Assembly: GCA_902805475.1 (NCBI GenBank)
Contig: CADCSX010000012.1
Span: forward strand, 310,001-374,000
Source of the DNA: Entonaema liquescens
Taxonomy: Eukaryota; Ascomycota; Sordariomycetes; Xylariales; Xylariaceae
DNA length: 64,000 nt
Direction of reading: 5' to 3'
This document shows, one piece after another, positions 43,710 to 55,686 of this stretch. Below the pieces are notes generated by a model. The model saw only the letters and a list, made by a program, of their open reading frames with translations. It was not told where the DNA came from and did not search any database. Position 1 is the first letter of the stretch; every line of letters starts with the position of its first letter. A program made the position numbers and the translations under genes.

Positions 43710-46700
43710 AATATCACCAGCTAGTTACTCGACTGTCTGATAGTTGAAAGTCTAAACGACAGGGTATCCTACACCGCGGAATATCCTAATAAGACGATGT
43801 CCCTACTACCGATCGATTGGAAGAGGGCTTGCTAGAGATATTAGACTCGAGCCCAGAATTAGGTCGGCTCGTGATTACGCGGTGCGAGACGATAGACTTC
43901 GTCAGCTGGAGGATCGCTGATGATGTGGGCTTGGCCACTCCCCCCTGGAAGTCAATCGCCACCGGCTAGCAAGGGGCCTGTTTCGTCGAGCAAGACAAAT
44001 CGGTCGTGGACAGTCAATTAATCCCCCATAATCATCGATCGCTGCATTCGTGTGTCGTTGCTTTTATACGTCGTACCGTAGCGTAAACTCCTCGTCTATT
44101 TCTTATTTAGGTAATCCTACAGAGATATGTGTCGCCTCGACGTCGCGCAGTAGAAGAAACGAGTGGATGACTGAATCGGTCAGCGTCGGTTGCCTGGAAG
44201 AATAGGCGACAAGGGTTTCGGGTAAGAGGCGTAGAGGAATGTGCAATAGGCGACAATGAGTAATAGATAATGAATAATGAATAATGAGCAATGAGCAATG
44301 AGCAATGAGGAAGAATAAGTAACGAGGTAAAAGAGTGGGAGGAGGGACAAATGGATGAATATGGATTATTAGATAGGGTAAGTTGTAAATGAGCTAAGGG
44401 TAGTGTACGTAGTATAGTGTACGTAGTACAGTATACGTGATGTACTATGTAGGAGGTAGCAGGTAGCGGGTAGTAGGTAACAGTGTGTAGGGGGAATGAC
44501 CTGAAGGATGGGTATTATGAATTTACTAAAGTGCAACTTCGTAAGTTAAGGAAGAGTGCTAAAAGTGGTCAATGGTGGGGGGGGAAAAGTGTGGGTGTAT
44601 TCGTGTATTCATTCGTCTCGTTCGCAGGGAGAAGGAAAAAGCCGACGACGCAACGGACATTGGCTAGGTACATCAAAAGTGAAAAGTGAAAGTGACAATA
44701 AAAAAAAAGGCGATAGAAGGCATACATAAAAAACAGGCAACGAAGCAAGTTAATTGTAAGTGCAATGCAAGTGTATGCGTACTCATGCGTACTATACGTA
44801 CTATGCGCACTTGGATGCGCAATTCATAGTCCGGATATGGATGGTTCAGGACACATGTGGTAAGAAATGGGCTTGAAAAAGGCTTGGGCTTTTGCTTAGG
44901 ATGGGTAAGAAAATGGGTATTAGAGAAAAAAGAGAGGGAAAGACCCATTAGGCCATGGTAAAGCGATGAAGCAATGGAGAGAGCGATAGTCCAGGGTTTG
45001 CGTAGGCTGCGTAGGCCTTCTCCGCCCTCTGCTGTCTAGGACTCGCGTAATTGGCCGGTACTCGCACCAAGTACAGTGCTTAGCTCTACACTGGGCTCCA
45101 TCGGTACTGTACTTTCGCGGCAGAAAGCGCACTAGGGCACAAAAGAGAAAGCGTGAACGCGCGTCTCCCACAAACCTCCGGCCAATCATTTAACATGCAT
45201 TCGGCCTTAGGGACCTTAGAAAGTGGGGTTAAGACGACTACATTTTAATATGGTGCTTCTTCTTCTTCATCTTTTTTTTATATGGAGTCTCGATTGCGCG
45301 TGCATACTTCCACGCATTCTTGTTTTGAAAAGAAATCAATTGTCTTGGTATGGTATGTACGATATCGTTGATAGATCTTCCTATTTGAACGTGTAAGCGC
45401 AAGGCACGATACCTAGTCCAGGTACGTAAGGTATCGGACAAGAACATTCGCATCAAAGGTACATCATACATCATGTAACCGAGAAGTCTTGGAGCGAACT
45501 CAACGATTGGGCTAAATTATAGTTCCGGTCTGCATCCGAACCTTTGTACCTTTTTTTTTTGTGGAGGCGATGACGAGGCGTGGCTTTTTTAGATGGTGGC
45601 TGAAAGTGTCTAGGTTAATGAAAGTCTGCCACAGGCGTTTCTCGCTTCGCCCGAGCCGCTGTGCCACTTTCGGCTTTTTTAGCTACATTCATTGTTCCAG
45701 TTGTTACAAGCTCAGCAGCATTCGATCCTCCTAACCTAGGAATTATCTTACTTGGACGACATTTACCTGAGTAATGTTATGTCCCTATCTTACATGCTTA
45801 AGGTATGTCATGTAGGTTGGGTATGTAATTATCGGTCGGTAAACTCTACGCTTTCGATTCGTTATACTTTTATATGTAGCGGACGTTGTTACGATTCATC
45901 GCATCAGTCTTGGTCCTATTACCGGACGCAGTGACAAAACGATCTGCCCAATCATCGCAGTTTTACCCAAATTTATGCATGTTGGTAAGGAATGGCAATG
46001 TATGTTCGAGACCAGGTTACATCTCGATGAATGGCATGGAGATGCCAACATCAAAGTTATGACTGGGAGTCTCAGAACGATTCCCACTTCTCTTTCAGCC
46101 TCATCCTCAAGCGAGGTTCTTTCATGCTCACGGCTGATACCTAGCACGTACACAAAACATCTAACCAAGTCAACCGACCTTGCGGTAACCCGGGAGGATC
46201 CAACTCCACGGCACCACAGATAAACTTGTCGGTCAACACGGCGGTAAGCTTAAATCTACCTTTTATCACTCGACAATTCTCCGGCCCGATTGCACGAATG
46301 AGTTGTACGTGGTCAGCGATCCCACGTGTCGTACCGTATGCAGTTCAACGCGCGGTGCGTCACCTAACCCTTCTCCAGCGCTGGTCTTCTTACACACGGA
46401 CCATCAGCCATTGAAGCCTCAAAGTGACTGATCAGTTGGGTCTGATCGGGGTTTGGAGATATCCTACAAAGCAGTTGTCATATCGGATTACGTGAGAGGT
46501 TACTTGTATAATTCGATATTTCACCAACTGACAAGAGACCAAAGAAGGAAGAAAGAAAGGGAAAAAAGAATCGATCGCTTTGAATTACCTCAACCCTCGT
46601 CTCATGACTATTCCTACATGACTTTCGAATTTTAACATATATTTCATATCTCATCAAAAGTTGTTATGGATCACGTGGGGATTTACGGCCCCCATGGCGT

Positions 46701-47100
46701 GTTGCTAGTTAGGCACTCCTTTTTAGTGTCGAGGCTGCTTGCGCGTCCTCCTCCCCTTCAGGAGACTTGCGTGTTTCTAGCCAATAGAAGCATTGCCACC
46801 ACTTTCGAACGTCGAATCCCACCGCTCCTGTCTGATGATTTGCTAAGCTAGTCGGCTCTCATTCTGGGTCATGCTACGTTGCTTGCTTCGGCTCTTTACA
46901 TATCGTCTAAATTCAGAGGCTTGGCGGTCCTTCTAATTTCTAAAAATCTGCGGCTGACTGCTACGGACTACCATGGACTGCCACGAATACCGTGCCTACT
47001 GGTTTATATCATGTAACATTATCGATCCGATCAAATTCGCTTCTTCGTTGCTATACCCAAACCCCAAAACATGCGGGGGATGGGACTCCTCCGCGTCTAG
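43710..47100. other. Gene-poor region with simple repeats
   Basis: No intact gene recognised. Simple repeats occur at 44253-44310 (CAATGAG/AATGAATA units) and about 44399-44447 (GTGTACGTAGTA-type units). Short overlapping frames (for example 44920-45189, 45896-46168) have no recognisable feature. Confidence 0.5.
44253..44310. repeat. Degenerate AATGAGCA/AATGAATA microsatellite-like array
   Basis: Directly readable: repeated ATAATGA and GCAATGA units in tandem over about 58 bp, upstream (5' side) of the PNGase gene in non-coding DNA. Confidence 0.8.
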
Positions 47101-47132
47101 AAGATCAGATGAAAACCGCGTCATAAAAGATG

Positions 47133-47676
47133 CTACGCTGCTACGTGTAGAAAATCGTAACTATCTAGATACTGAGAAGTCTTCCCGGTAACAGAGTATG
47201 TTTCATTTTCGGCTTGATCCGACCCAAGACACACATTCCCCCTCCGAACGGGGTAGTCATCCATGTGGGTTTTATTCGGATAACCCAAGGTTCCGAAGTC
47301 TACAACGAACCTTACGTCGCCTTCTTTGGATTTGAAGACCCTCTAAACAGGCAGACAGGGTCGAGGATCTGTCGTGGTTTTAAAATTACCGTCGCGAAAT
47401 TCGCATTTCGTAAGCCAGCATGCTACACTCGTTCTCCAGTAAGTATCTCCATAGCGTATTGCCGACCTTGTCGTCGTAATATGAGTGAGTACACTAGCAG
47501 ATCACTTCTATGGTACAAATCGATATGTGCGAGACAGGCTGACAGGGAAATGCGTTTGTATTCCCCAGGACGCGCGTCTCCGTCTTCACACGGACTTTGT
47601 CTAGTGGAGAAATTTGCCCTAGGCCGTACAGAGAAAATCCCTGTCGATCTCCAAATGACGGCATAAGATCGTACAA
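47133..47676 (-). pseudogene. Unrecognised decayed coding segment
   Basis: A protein-like minus-strand frame runs from about 47676 to 47386 with one internal TAG at 47496-47494. It is followed after a GTAATT...TTTAG gap by another open 70-codon frame (47342-47133) containing VRFVVDFGTLGYPNKTHMDDY. The junction is one base out of phase. Composition is protein-like but I recognise no family. An overlapping minus frame (47707-47423) and a plus frame (47214-47666) are also open, so the true strand and frame are not certain. Confidence 0.25.
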
Positions 47677-47720
47677 CCCTGTTCGATATCAGTGTAGCGG
47701 GTTGCAACCCAATGGGCCAT

Positions 47721-47750
47721 AATAAGCTACAATAAGCTACATCAAGCTAC
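47721..47750. repeat. Three tandem copies of a 10-bp unit
   Basis: AATAAGCTAC twice, then ATCAAGCTAC, head to tail. Confidence 0.85.
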
Positions 47751-47815
47751 GATGCAGACAATCGTAGAGGTCGCAATACGGTACGACTACTCAGGCTTCG
47801 ATATCCACGAGGTGG

Positions 47816-48230
47816 CTATCTGGTGACGAACAGCGACGACCTCGTCAAAACGGCCGCGTAGGTCTCTTTGAATCCGGATCCCAAATAACCGGGCGCGCTG
47901 ACATATATTTCCCTATATACGTAGTCTCCAACTGCAGCGCCTGGACCTCTTGAACCCCCCTCGTCTCTTATCATGCTAACCAGGTTTTGTTTTAACTCAG
48001 CTGCAAACGGTATCTCGCCAAGCTTTTTATATATCATATTATCAAGCGAGCCGCAGTTGGTTCTCTACGGCGCCTCCAAGAACTATATGATAAGACGCTT
48101 CTCACCCGGAAACCCCCAAAGAACCCCCCATCTTATCAACCCACGCACTCTGCCTCGAGATATTGATCCCACGGCGAAATCAGTCCGGCTCGCTTATTTA
48201 GGAAGCCATCACGATCTTCCATATTTCTAG
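47816..48230 (-). pseudogene. Unrecognised frame with three TAA/TAG stops (RIP-like relic)
   Basis: On the minus strand one frame reads as protein except for TAA at 48196-48194, TAG at 48085-48083 and TAG at 48067-48065. Each differs from CAA or CAG by a single C-to-T change in a CpA context. Recognisable protein-like pieces include ASRTDFAVGSISRGRVRGLI and LGEIPFAAELKQNLVSMIRD. No family recognised. The pattern fits repeat-induced point mutation of a once-coding sequence. Confidence 0.3.
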
Positions 48231-50428
48231 TAAAGCTTACTTATACGTTAGGTTAAAAGGATATCGGCGTTAACGCCGACACTCGCCTTATCATAACAAT
48301 TAACCGTAGGCGATGGGGAGGATTAAGGTTGTTTTCCGAATAGAGTCACCGACCAACAGTCGAACGTAGCGGTCTAGAGTTGAAGCTTAATTCCACTTAG
48401 GCTAGGAATATATTATTATAGAAATATTCTATCACCTTAACCATAAGAACTGTCCTTTCGCCGTGGTCGTGTGATCATTTAGACATCTTTCTGGATCAGC
48501 GGTATCTCTATTAATAGGGATACTTGGCGTCCTGTAGGCTTTGGTCTGCAGTCCTAAGGAACATGCTGGACGCGTGGCCGTCAAATAGCCCAATATCAAA
48601 GTAGAATGATCGTGACATCTACCTACCCAAGCAAGGGGTCGTCTGATTCTACAAAGTCTCCACACATGAGCACGCGTGTCGACAAGGAATTGTTATTCGG
48701 AAACCTAACTGCCATATTCCCTTCACACGTGTACGACGATGAACTTCACCGAATAACACACCGGCTCGGAAGGCTTCCCCGGTGCAGGAGTTGATGTACC
48801 AGAAACTCCGCGATGACTTCTAATTAGCTCTCCATCCAGCTTCCATCGACCCAGTACACCATTGTCGACGCATAAGCACGGAGTGGGGAATCCGGCGAAT
48901 AAGCAGTGTTGTCATATCCCTTCCCTCATAGTAATCGCGCTGGTGTCTTCGGTATCTTGAGTTGATGTGCTCAGTGAAAAGCAGCGCCATTTCCAGTAGT
49001 AGAGTCTTCGCCGCTCAGTTCCTCTAAGTCTTTAGTTTTCCGCAACTGAACCATTTTGCATACTACGAAGTAATGGGACTAAAGTACCCAGATCGCTCCA
49101 AATCCGGACTGGAAGTGTTCGCTTTCCTACATCTAACCAGCGAGGTCTTTTCAGGCGCTTTTCGTTTTTCCAGCTTAAACCAAGCTCTTAGGGTTTCAAG
49201 TGAAACAGGCAAGCCGATAAGAGTTAATATATCATAATATAAAGTGTCTCAAATCAGGCGCCTATTTTGTACCTATCTGTTCACTTAACCGCCAACTCTT
49301 ATCTTCAACGAATGCCTTCGAACCCACTCCGAACACCGTCGGTGACCATGGGGTAGGACTGGCGTGTAAAGTAGTAGTAAACAGCGTAGTAATGGATATC
49401 TGCCTAGCACAGTGACTATTTAAGAATCCAACCTAGATGGGCAGATATCTACGGTTCATCGAATAGTTATGGTATTTGTAGTAGATTATAATCGTCCCTT
49501 CTATCCGGTCGTTCCGGGATTCTTAGGATAGGTTTCAAAATTGTAACTGGATTCAGTAGAGTCTTACCATCTCTCGTAAATTGGACTCAATATTATAAAA
49601 AGATTCTAGACCAGGGGTTAGATGTATAGATATATCCAGAGGCTATCATAAATTTACAATCCCAGCCCTAGCCTGACGGTATGCCTACCATTTACTCGAT
49701 GTACCAATATGCTATACATAGTACATCTAGTTACTGCGGGCAATTGCAACGGAATAACTTCGACTTTGTGTGAGGGCATACTTGAAAGGACGAAAGGGCC
49801 AAGGAACTTGATGTTAGTTTGAACCCCCTCTGAACGATTCAGCTAGACTTTAACATCTATATACCCATTTCTGTATTTACTTATCGGTCTCTAACATTAG
49901 GTAGTCTAGGAGTTCTACCTTCGATGTGTATAGAATTCCTTCGCCTACAGTAGTGGTCTGTAATTCCATATCTCCAAAATAGGAGGCAACATTCGTGATG
50001 CAGCCACTCTGACGATGAATCCTTAACGGCTTTAGTATAACTGATCGTCTACTAGTCAATAGAGTTATTTTCCTTCTTATAAACTTTGGCGATTCTAGTT
50101 CGACTTATCTTCCTGATTCATCACGCTTTTTCAAGTATTACACCCTTGTATTTCATTTTTGCCGTGCGACTATATCTTGAAGTATCAAGTTTCTTCACAA
50201 GGCGACCTTAGAGGCCTCGCTGACTATCATTGACTCGTTGGTCTAAAGGTACAGTCTGACCCAATCGCAAGGACTTCTTAGCCTCGTTCTAGGTTATGGA
50301 CTTTCCTAGGGAAAATTTAGGTTCTATCAAGAGCAACGCAACTTTCTTGGCAGTTGCTAGAGACGAGCCTGGTACTGACCTAGGAGTATCTTGTAAGATA
50401 GTATCTCAATTAAGCCTCTCGTGACCAG
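48231..50428. other. Gene-poor, AT-rich; possible relic frames
   Basis: A minus-strand frame at about 48911-48726 is open for 62 codons between two TGA stops and looks protein-like; nothing else is supported. The stretch 49.2-50.2 kb has no coding signal. Confidence 0.4.
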
Positions 50429-50632
50429 ATGAAGCAGGACTAGGCTATTACTCAAGTCGAAGCAGATTTAGTTTCGAGTTTCAAGCAGAAACTTGATGAA
50501 TGGTTTAAAGCGAAAGAAGCAGCAGGGGAACTTGTAACTATGACAAGCTACAATGCGTTGCGTATAGTAACAGATCTCACGCTGGCTCTTACCTGTAGTA
50601 TTACTATGTTACACATTGAAGCTTCAGGTTGA
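50429..50632 (+). pseudogene. Short relic ORF with one TAG stop
   Basis: ATG 50429 opens a 67-codon frame ending TGA at 50630-50632, interrupted only by TAG at 50441-50443, which would be CAG before a C-to-T change. The remaining 62 codons form a charged helical sequence containing SSFKQKLDEWFKAKEAAGEL. No family recognised. Confidence 0.35.
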
Positions 50633-51022
50633 GAGCTTGGACACTTGTTTCTATTCGAATTTTCATTCACTGAACGCTGAGCGAATTAATCATTCCCAGT
50701 GCATATTCTCACTTACGATTTCAACTGCTACATGGGCCATCAAGGCCTGACATGTTATATGACGCAGTCGTTATCAATAATAGAATCACCTCTAGTACAT
50801 GTCTACTAGCTTCATGTGTTGCTCGTATTGGCTCAGGAGTGAGCTGGTAGTTTTACACAACTTCAAGGTAACAATCCTACTTCCCGAACCGTATATAAAC
50901 GCCCAAGAATTGGGCAGTTTCGTATGGATTCGAGCATAACAGTCTATACACCCACTAGACGTAAGTGATCATTTACCGCCAACATACGAACGTCACTGCA
51001 ACTATACCTACCACTCATCATC

Positions 51023-51328
51023 ATGGCTGGCGCTAAACTAAATGTAGAGGAAATTACCATCCGACACAAAACAATTCCATGTATGGATCGTTCCCAGAAA
51101 CAAGAGCACGGTTTATCCCTGGTGGAAGATCTCGAAAGCTCCCGAGAGCTTCTTTGCGAGCTGGAAGAAGAGATCAAACATATATAGTAACGGATCACCA
51201 AGCTGGAAAAATTCCTCGCGCATGTGCAGTGCGTTGTCAACATCGAGTCTTGGGAGAAAATCGTTAACCACGAAGCTTCTCTACAAGAGAAGAAGAAGGA
51301 AGATGGGTGTGACTCGTCCACTTCCTAG
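51023..51328 (+). pseudogene. Coiled-coil-like protein relic with adjacent TAG TAA stops
   Basis: One frame runs from ATG 51023 to TAG 51326-51328, broken only by consecutive TAG and TAA codons at 51185-51190. Reading both as CAG and CAA (C-to-T changes in CpA context) would give a 101-residue Glu/Lys/Leu-rich, probably coiled-coil protein. Before the stops is LVEDLESSRELLCELEEEIK; after them ITKLEKFLAHVQ. This is the clearest RIP-type lesion in the window. The overlapping minus frame 50944-51321 is treated as its shadow. Confidence 0.45.
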
Positions 51329-51661
51329 AGGACTCTTGGCTTTTGACTTTCATAGTTGCTTACTGATATAGTAATTTATATCATTTTAATTTGCCTCCCG
51401 GCGTTACGGCTAGTTGGCAGTGGAAGGCCGTGCATCTTATGTTGCGCCATAAGTAGTACATCAAACATGCCTGTCGAAATCTCTAGTGTATACGAAGTAA
51501 ATATCAGTACATAGTGATTTTAACATAGCGGTATTTAGAATTGGAGTCTATTAGGAAAGGGGCGAACATATCTTTAAACCATGGTCAATCCTGCGTGAAC
51601 ACAGGAATATCAATATCGCCTAGCATGGGATCTTCACTCTATTAATATTTCCTTTATCATC

Positions 51662-53332
51662 TTACAATTTCGCCTTGATCGAGTCTTCGAGTGAACACAG
51701 CCCATCCCTCATAGCAGCCATCTGCTTCCTCAATATCTTCCCCGTCGCGTTCTTCGGCAGCGCTTTGGTCTCCCAGACTCCTCCCCTGAGCTTCTTATAT
51801 CCGCTAACCTGGCTGTCCACCGCCTGATGTACCTCTTTCAGAGCCCTCTTCTTTTCTTGCGGAGTCTTGAACTTGTCTTTTAGTATAACCCATGCTGCCG
51901 GGAGTTCTGTCAATTGGCTTTCGTCCCAGAGCGCGCTAACGCCTCCCTCTACCACGTTGGGGTGCACGTTGATATAGCTCTCTAGCTCTGCTGGCGATAC
52001 TTGGAAGCCTTTGTACTTGATCAGATCTTTGGTTCTACCTACTACGCTTATGCGCCCTTCCGCGTCGATCTTGCACACATCTCCCGTGTTATACCATCCT
52101 TTCATCGGGAACCCCTTTTTGTTCGCCTCTTCGTTGAAAGCATACCCTCTTGTAAAATTTGGTCCTCTGAGCCAGAGCTCGCCCGGTTGACCTTCCGGTA
52201 CGTCTTCTGTGCTCCCCTCTTTCTTTAGACAAGCCTCGACATTCGGCAACAGTTTGCCTGTTACTCCGTCTGGTGGCTCTTCGCTAGCCTTCTGATACGC
52301 GACATACCCGGCGGCTTCTGTCATTCCGTACACTTGGATGAGCCTCCACGGTGCTTTGCTTAGTAAACGGTCTTTAAGCTCTTTCTTTAACGGACCACCG
52401 ACGTTAATGTACTTTGCACGACTGAAGTCGAACCGGCTCGTTACGTCCGAATTCGCCATCTGGAGGACCACGCTTGGGACACCTTGGAAAGTCGTAGCTT
52501 GGTTTGATCCGACTAGTTTTGCAAACTCCTCAATATTGTAACTCGGCATGGCGTGGTGCATCATTCCGGTATAAGGGCCCAAGAAAAGCGGCAACGTCGT
52601 CATGGCGATGTGAGTCCATGGCGTGAAAGCTACCGTTCGAGAAGCCGGGTTAAACTGCTCTCGGTCATGCGCGACGAGTTGGTAGCAATTCGAAACGAAG
52701 TTGTAGTGCGTTAGCTCGACCCCCTTCGGTTTGCCCGTGGTCCCGGATGATAGGTGAATTGATGCGAGGCGATCTGTCGTGTCGGACCAATGTGGAATTG
52801 GTAGACGTTCTGACGAGATGTAGTCATCTGGTATGTGAGAAAGTCCCTTTGCTCGGTTGATAATCGTTATAATCTTGGGTTTCTCCCAGCTAACGCCTTG
52901 CTCGACGAGCTCTTTCTGAGCGACCTGCAAAGCTTCCGTCACCACTGAAATCGTGTCCCCGTAAGATACTACGAAATGCGGCCTCGCGACGGCAAGACCG
53001 TGGCCGATCTCTGCAGCTTTCAAGGCATGATTTATGGGACAAACGACGCCACCCGTCCAGAGTATTGCGTGGAAAATCTCTAGGAAGTCGACGCTATTTG
53101 GTAGAATAATGGCCCATCTCGCCTGGTCGACTGGGTTCAGTTTTGCTTTGAGACCCTTCGCAATTCTACCAGCTCGATCGCGTAGCTGTCCGATCGTGAT
53201 GCTGCGATTCGTCAGGCTATCTTTAGCAATTAAGTGAGACTCCGGGATGTCTGGATATGCCGATCTATGAAGGAATTCTGTCAAGTTCAGATCCTTAGGG
53301 ATGTCTATCGTCCCAGAGCGATAAATCCTCAT
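51662..53332 (-). CDS. Acyl-CoA synthetase (4-coumarate:CoA ligase-like), probably peroxisomal
   Basis: Single exon, 556 residues from ATG 53332 (four upstream codons begin with TTG and are not counted). Adenylate-forming motifs are all present: SSGTTGKPKGVELTHYN (P-loop), VYGMTEAAGY, YNTGDVCKIDAEGRISVVGRTKDLIKYKG, and the catalytic Lys in PKNATGKILRKQ. The last residues are AKL, an accepted PTS1 peroxisome signal. It activates a carboxylic acid to acyl-AMP then acyl-CoA; substrate unknown. Its start faces a crotonase gene 2.35 kb away that also ends in a PTS1, suggesting a shared peroxisomal pathway. Confidence 0.93.
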   Translation of the reverse strand: MRIYRSGTIDIPKDLNLTEFLHRSAYPDIPESHLIAKDSLTNRSITIGQLRDRAGRIAKGLKAKLNPVDQARWAIILPNSVDFLEIFHAILWTGGVVCPINHALKAAEIGHGLAVARPHFVVSYGDTISVVTEALQVAQKELVEQGVSWEKPKIITIINRAKGLSHIPDDYISSERLPIPHWSDTTDRLASIHLSSGTTGKPKGVELTHYNFVSNCYQLVAHDREQFNPASRTVAFTPWTHIAMTTLPLFLGPYTGMMHHAMPSYNIEEFAKLVGSNQATTFQGVPSVVLQMANSDVTSRFDFSRAKYINVGGPLKKELKDRLLSKAPWRLIQVYGMTEAAGYVAYQKASEEPPDGVTGKLLPNVEACLKKEGSTEDVPEGQPGELWLRGPNFTRGYAFNEEANKKGFPMKGWYNTGDVCKIDAEGRISVVGRTKDLIKYKGFQVSPAELESYINVHPNVVEGGVSALWDESQLTELPAAWVILKDKFKTPQEKKRALKEVHQAVDSQVSGYKKLRGGVWETKALPKNATGKILRKQMAAMRDGLCSLEDSIKAKL

Positions 53333-55686
53333 GGTGAAGTGCAAGGTTCTACGAATATAAACTTAGAAGCTGCCGATTGAGGTCGAGGCCTTGTCAGAAG
53401 ATCGACAGGTGAGCTGCCAAAAGTTGATATCGCAGACAACGTTTGACAGAACTGTTGTTTCGTCGCGATCCTCTCTTCATACGAGTGACCTCATTCTCGA
53501 CATTACTTACCAGCCTCTGCTGCCAAGGCCAACGCTTGATCCTCTGCATGCACAACTGTAAGTTATTACCGAGACGATGTTATTCGCGGCCAAATGCGCC
53601 GCAAACCCCCCCAAGCGAATTTCCGATTGCAGGGTAACCAATGGAGTATTCTCTTCGCGTACATCCCTAAATCGTACATTGCTATTACTCGAATGCCTAT
53701 GTAGGTAATGACTAGACACGACTATGTAACTGTAACGATCAAACGTGGGATGAAAGTGGATTCTACGTAATTAATCCTTGCCTCAGGGGTAATGACACGA
53801 TATGCTTATGACGGGGTATCGTAGATTGGCATCTTTCTAGCGGAACATAGCTCGGGAGGAACATCCGTAATTTTGTTAAGAACAAGTTGATACCTGTAGA
53901 TTAACTTTTTACGGGTGTCTTAAATGGGCATAATATAATCTAGGATTTTGTTACCAAGAGTGCTTGAGGTCAGTGTCATGACCGGATCTCGCTCTTGCAA
54001 GAATTTCTCGAGAAGACAAAGCGCCGACCGATCTAGAACTGCTCGAGAGTTAAAGACATGAAGAACATGAAGTGAGTAGCCTCTAAGTGAGGTAGGGTGA
54101 CAGAGAAATATATCCGACTAGTTAGCGAGAGGATCGAAATGCTTGTATGCCGCCTACTGCGAGCATTGCCGGGCGACCGGGTTCTTCCAGAGGATTCGGC
54201 AAGTTGACATTCCTACCCTAAAGTTTCGCTTAATGGATTCCAAGTAGGTATCATGTAAATTCATATCATTGCTGAGAAGATGCTTTGGAAGCCATGCTAG
54301 GACGACTCGGAGGTTAACAAAAGTCTTCAACAAAGTTCTATATTACGCTTAAGAGGCCATATAAATTATGTTAATTAATCGTCTTAATTCTTAACCTATC
54401 TAAGATGCTATGGGTAGAGATGATCTACTTGGATGACAGGAGAGTATCAAGATTTCAGCAGAGCTGGGTCACTCTTTGGAATCTTTTATTTCACTCTGAA
54501 TACTAACCACTATGTCTATTTCGTGCTATTGCTCCGTCACATATACCCCTCTGTATATAGGAACCACTTTAAGCATTTTAGTGTAGTTTTCGATATTGTC
54601 TTGGTCAATGCTAAACGCTAAACAGTCCTTAATGCCGAGGACCCTCCGCTACGATAGGTGCCGAAGCCATCGTGGGGCAACTCAAAGGCAACGTCCTCTC
54701 CCGAAGAATCGAGTGTCTGTAAGTTTAGACTATATCAGACTCAGCGATGGTGGACAAGGCAATAATCTAATATTATGTACAGAATAATCAAGTAGGCAAT
54801 GGCTTCAAATAGTAATGGTATAGTCTACGGTCAGGGGTAGATTTGGCCGCGGAAGAGCCTGATTCTGGAAACAATTCCTACATTCTTCTAACTATTTAAA
54901 TATCAATACTACATCACAGCGGCGGTGGCGATGGATATCATAGAAAGTTCCTGCCCCGGTATGCAATAGGTAGGTACCTAATGATAACGTATTCTCAAGA
55001 GGTAGCTGACAATTCATTGCTTAACGATGCTAGATCAAATCGTGGTTGCAGTACAGAACTTTAATTTCTACTCGAGGGCCCGTTCCATCGTTGTCTATGC
55101 CATCTCGACAGTCAATCTGGGTGCCAATTGCGTTATCTGTTTCAAACTCCGCGGGGGCCATTGCCGCTTCGATTCATGAATAGTCTCTCTTTTTTAAACC
55201 CCTGAGATTCATTATATGGTTCTGACAATAGAGAGCAACGTTCGTCTCGAGGTCTGAGCGGTTGCATACTTAGTGGAGTGCTCTCCTGGGGTACCTGGCA
55301 TCAACTATGGTATGGCATGCATAGGTGAACAAGGAGTGGACTTGGCGGTCCCAGTTAGGCTGGCGAACTTCCGAATACGCTTAAGCGATCCTACAGCCCC
55401 GGCTTTTTCTCATGTAGGTAATTTGTTTTGGTCGTATAGATCACGAATCTACCTACGAATCCAACAGTTTCGCCTCGTGGTTCGATATAGCAGTATGTAG
55501 ACTGTCTTGCATCCCCCACAAGTTCGCATGATTGGAACCGAGAGTCGCGTCCTATCAATCGAGGTATTGAGAAGCCGAGGTATATCACGATCTCTACTCA
55601 AGAGAAGAAGCTCTACATTAGTCGTGATACACATCAGATCTACATAACACTCTACAATACTATACATTCTACAATTGAACTTAGTC
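53333..55686. promoter_or_regulatory. Divergent intergenic region between the acyl-CoA synthetase and enoyl-CoA hydratase genes
   Basis: 2.35 kb separates the two start codons. No gene is recognised; small frames at 53.4-53.7 and 54.4-55.7 kb look random. It probably contains both promoters, but no motif can be named. Confidence 0.4.

Noticed and set aside
44673..45474. Several 78-91 residue minus-strand ORFs
   Set aside because: Low-complexity sequence without introns, motifs or conserved-looking segments.
50944..51321. 125-residue minus-strand ORF
   Set aside because: Ser/Arg-rich antisense of the coiled-coil relic; composition and lack of motif indicate a shadow.
43710..51661. CRISPR-like or integron-like array
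   Set aside because: Only simple tandem microsatellites are present; no spaced direct repeats with unique spacers, and the DNA is eukaryotic.
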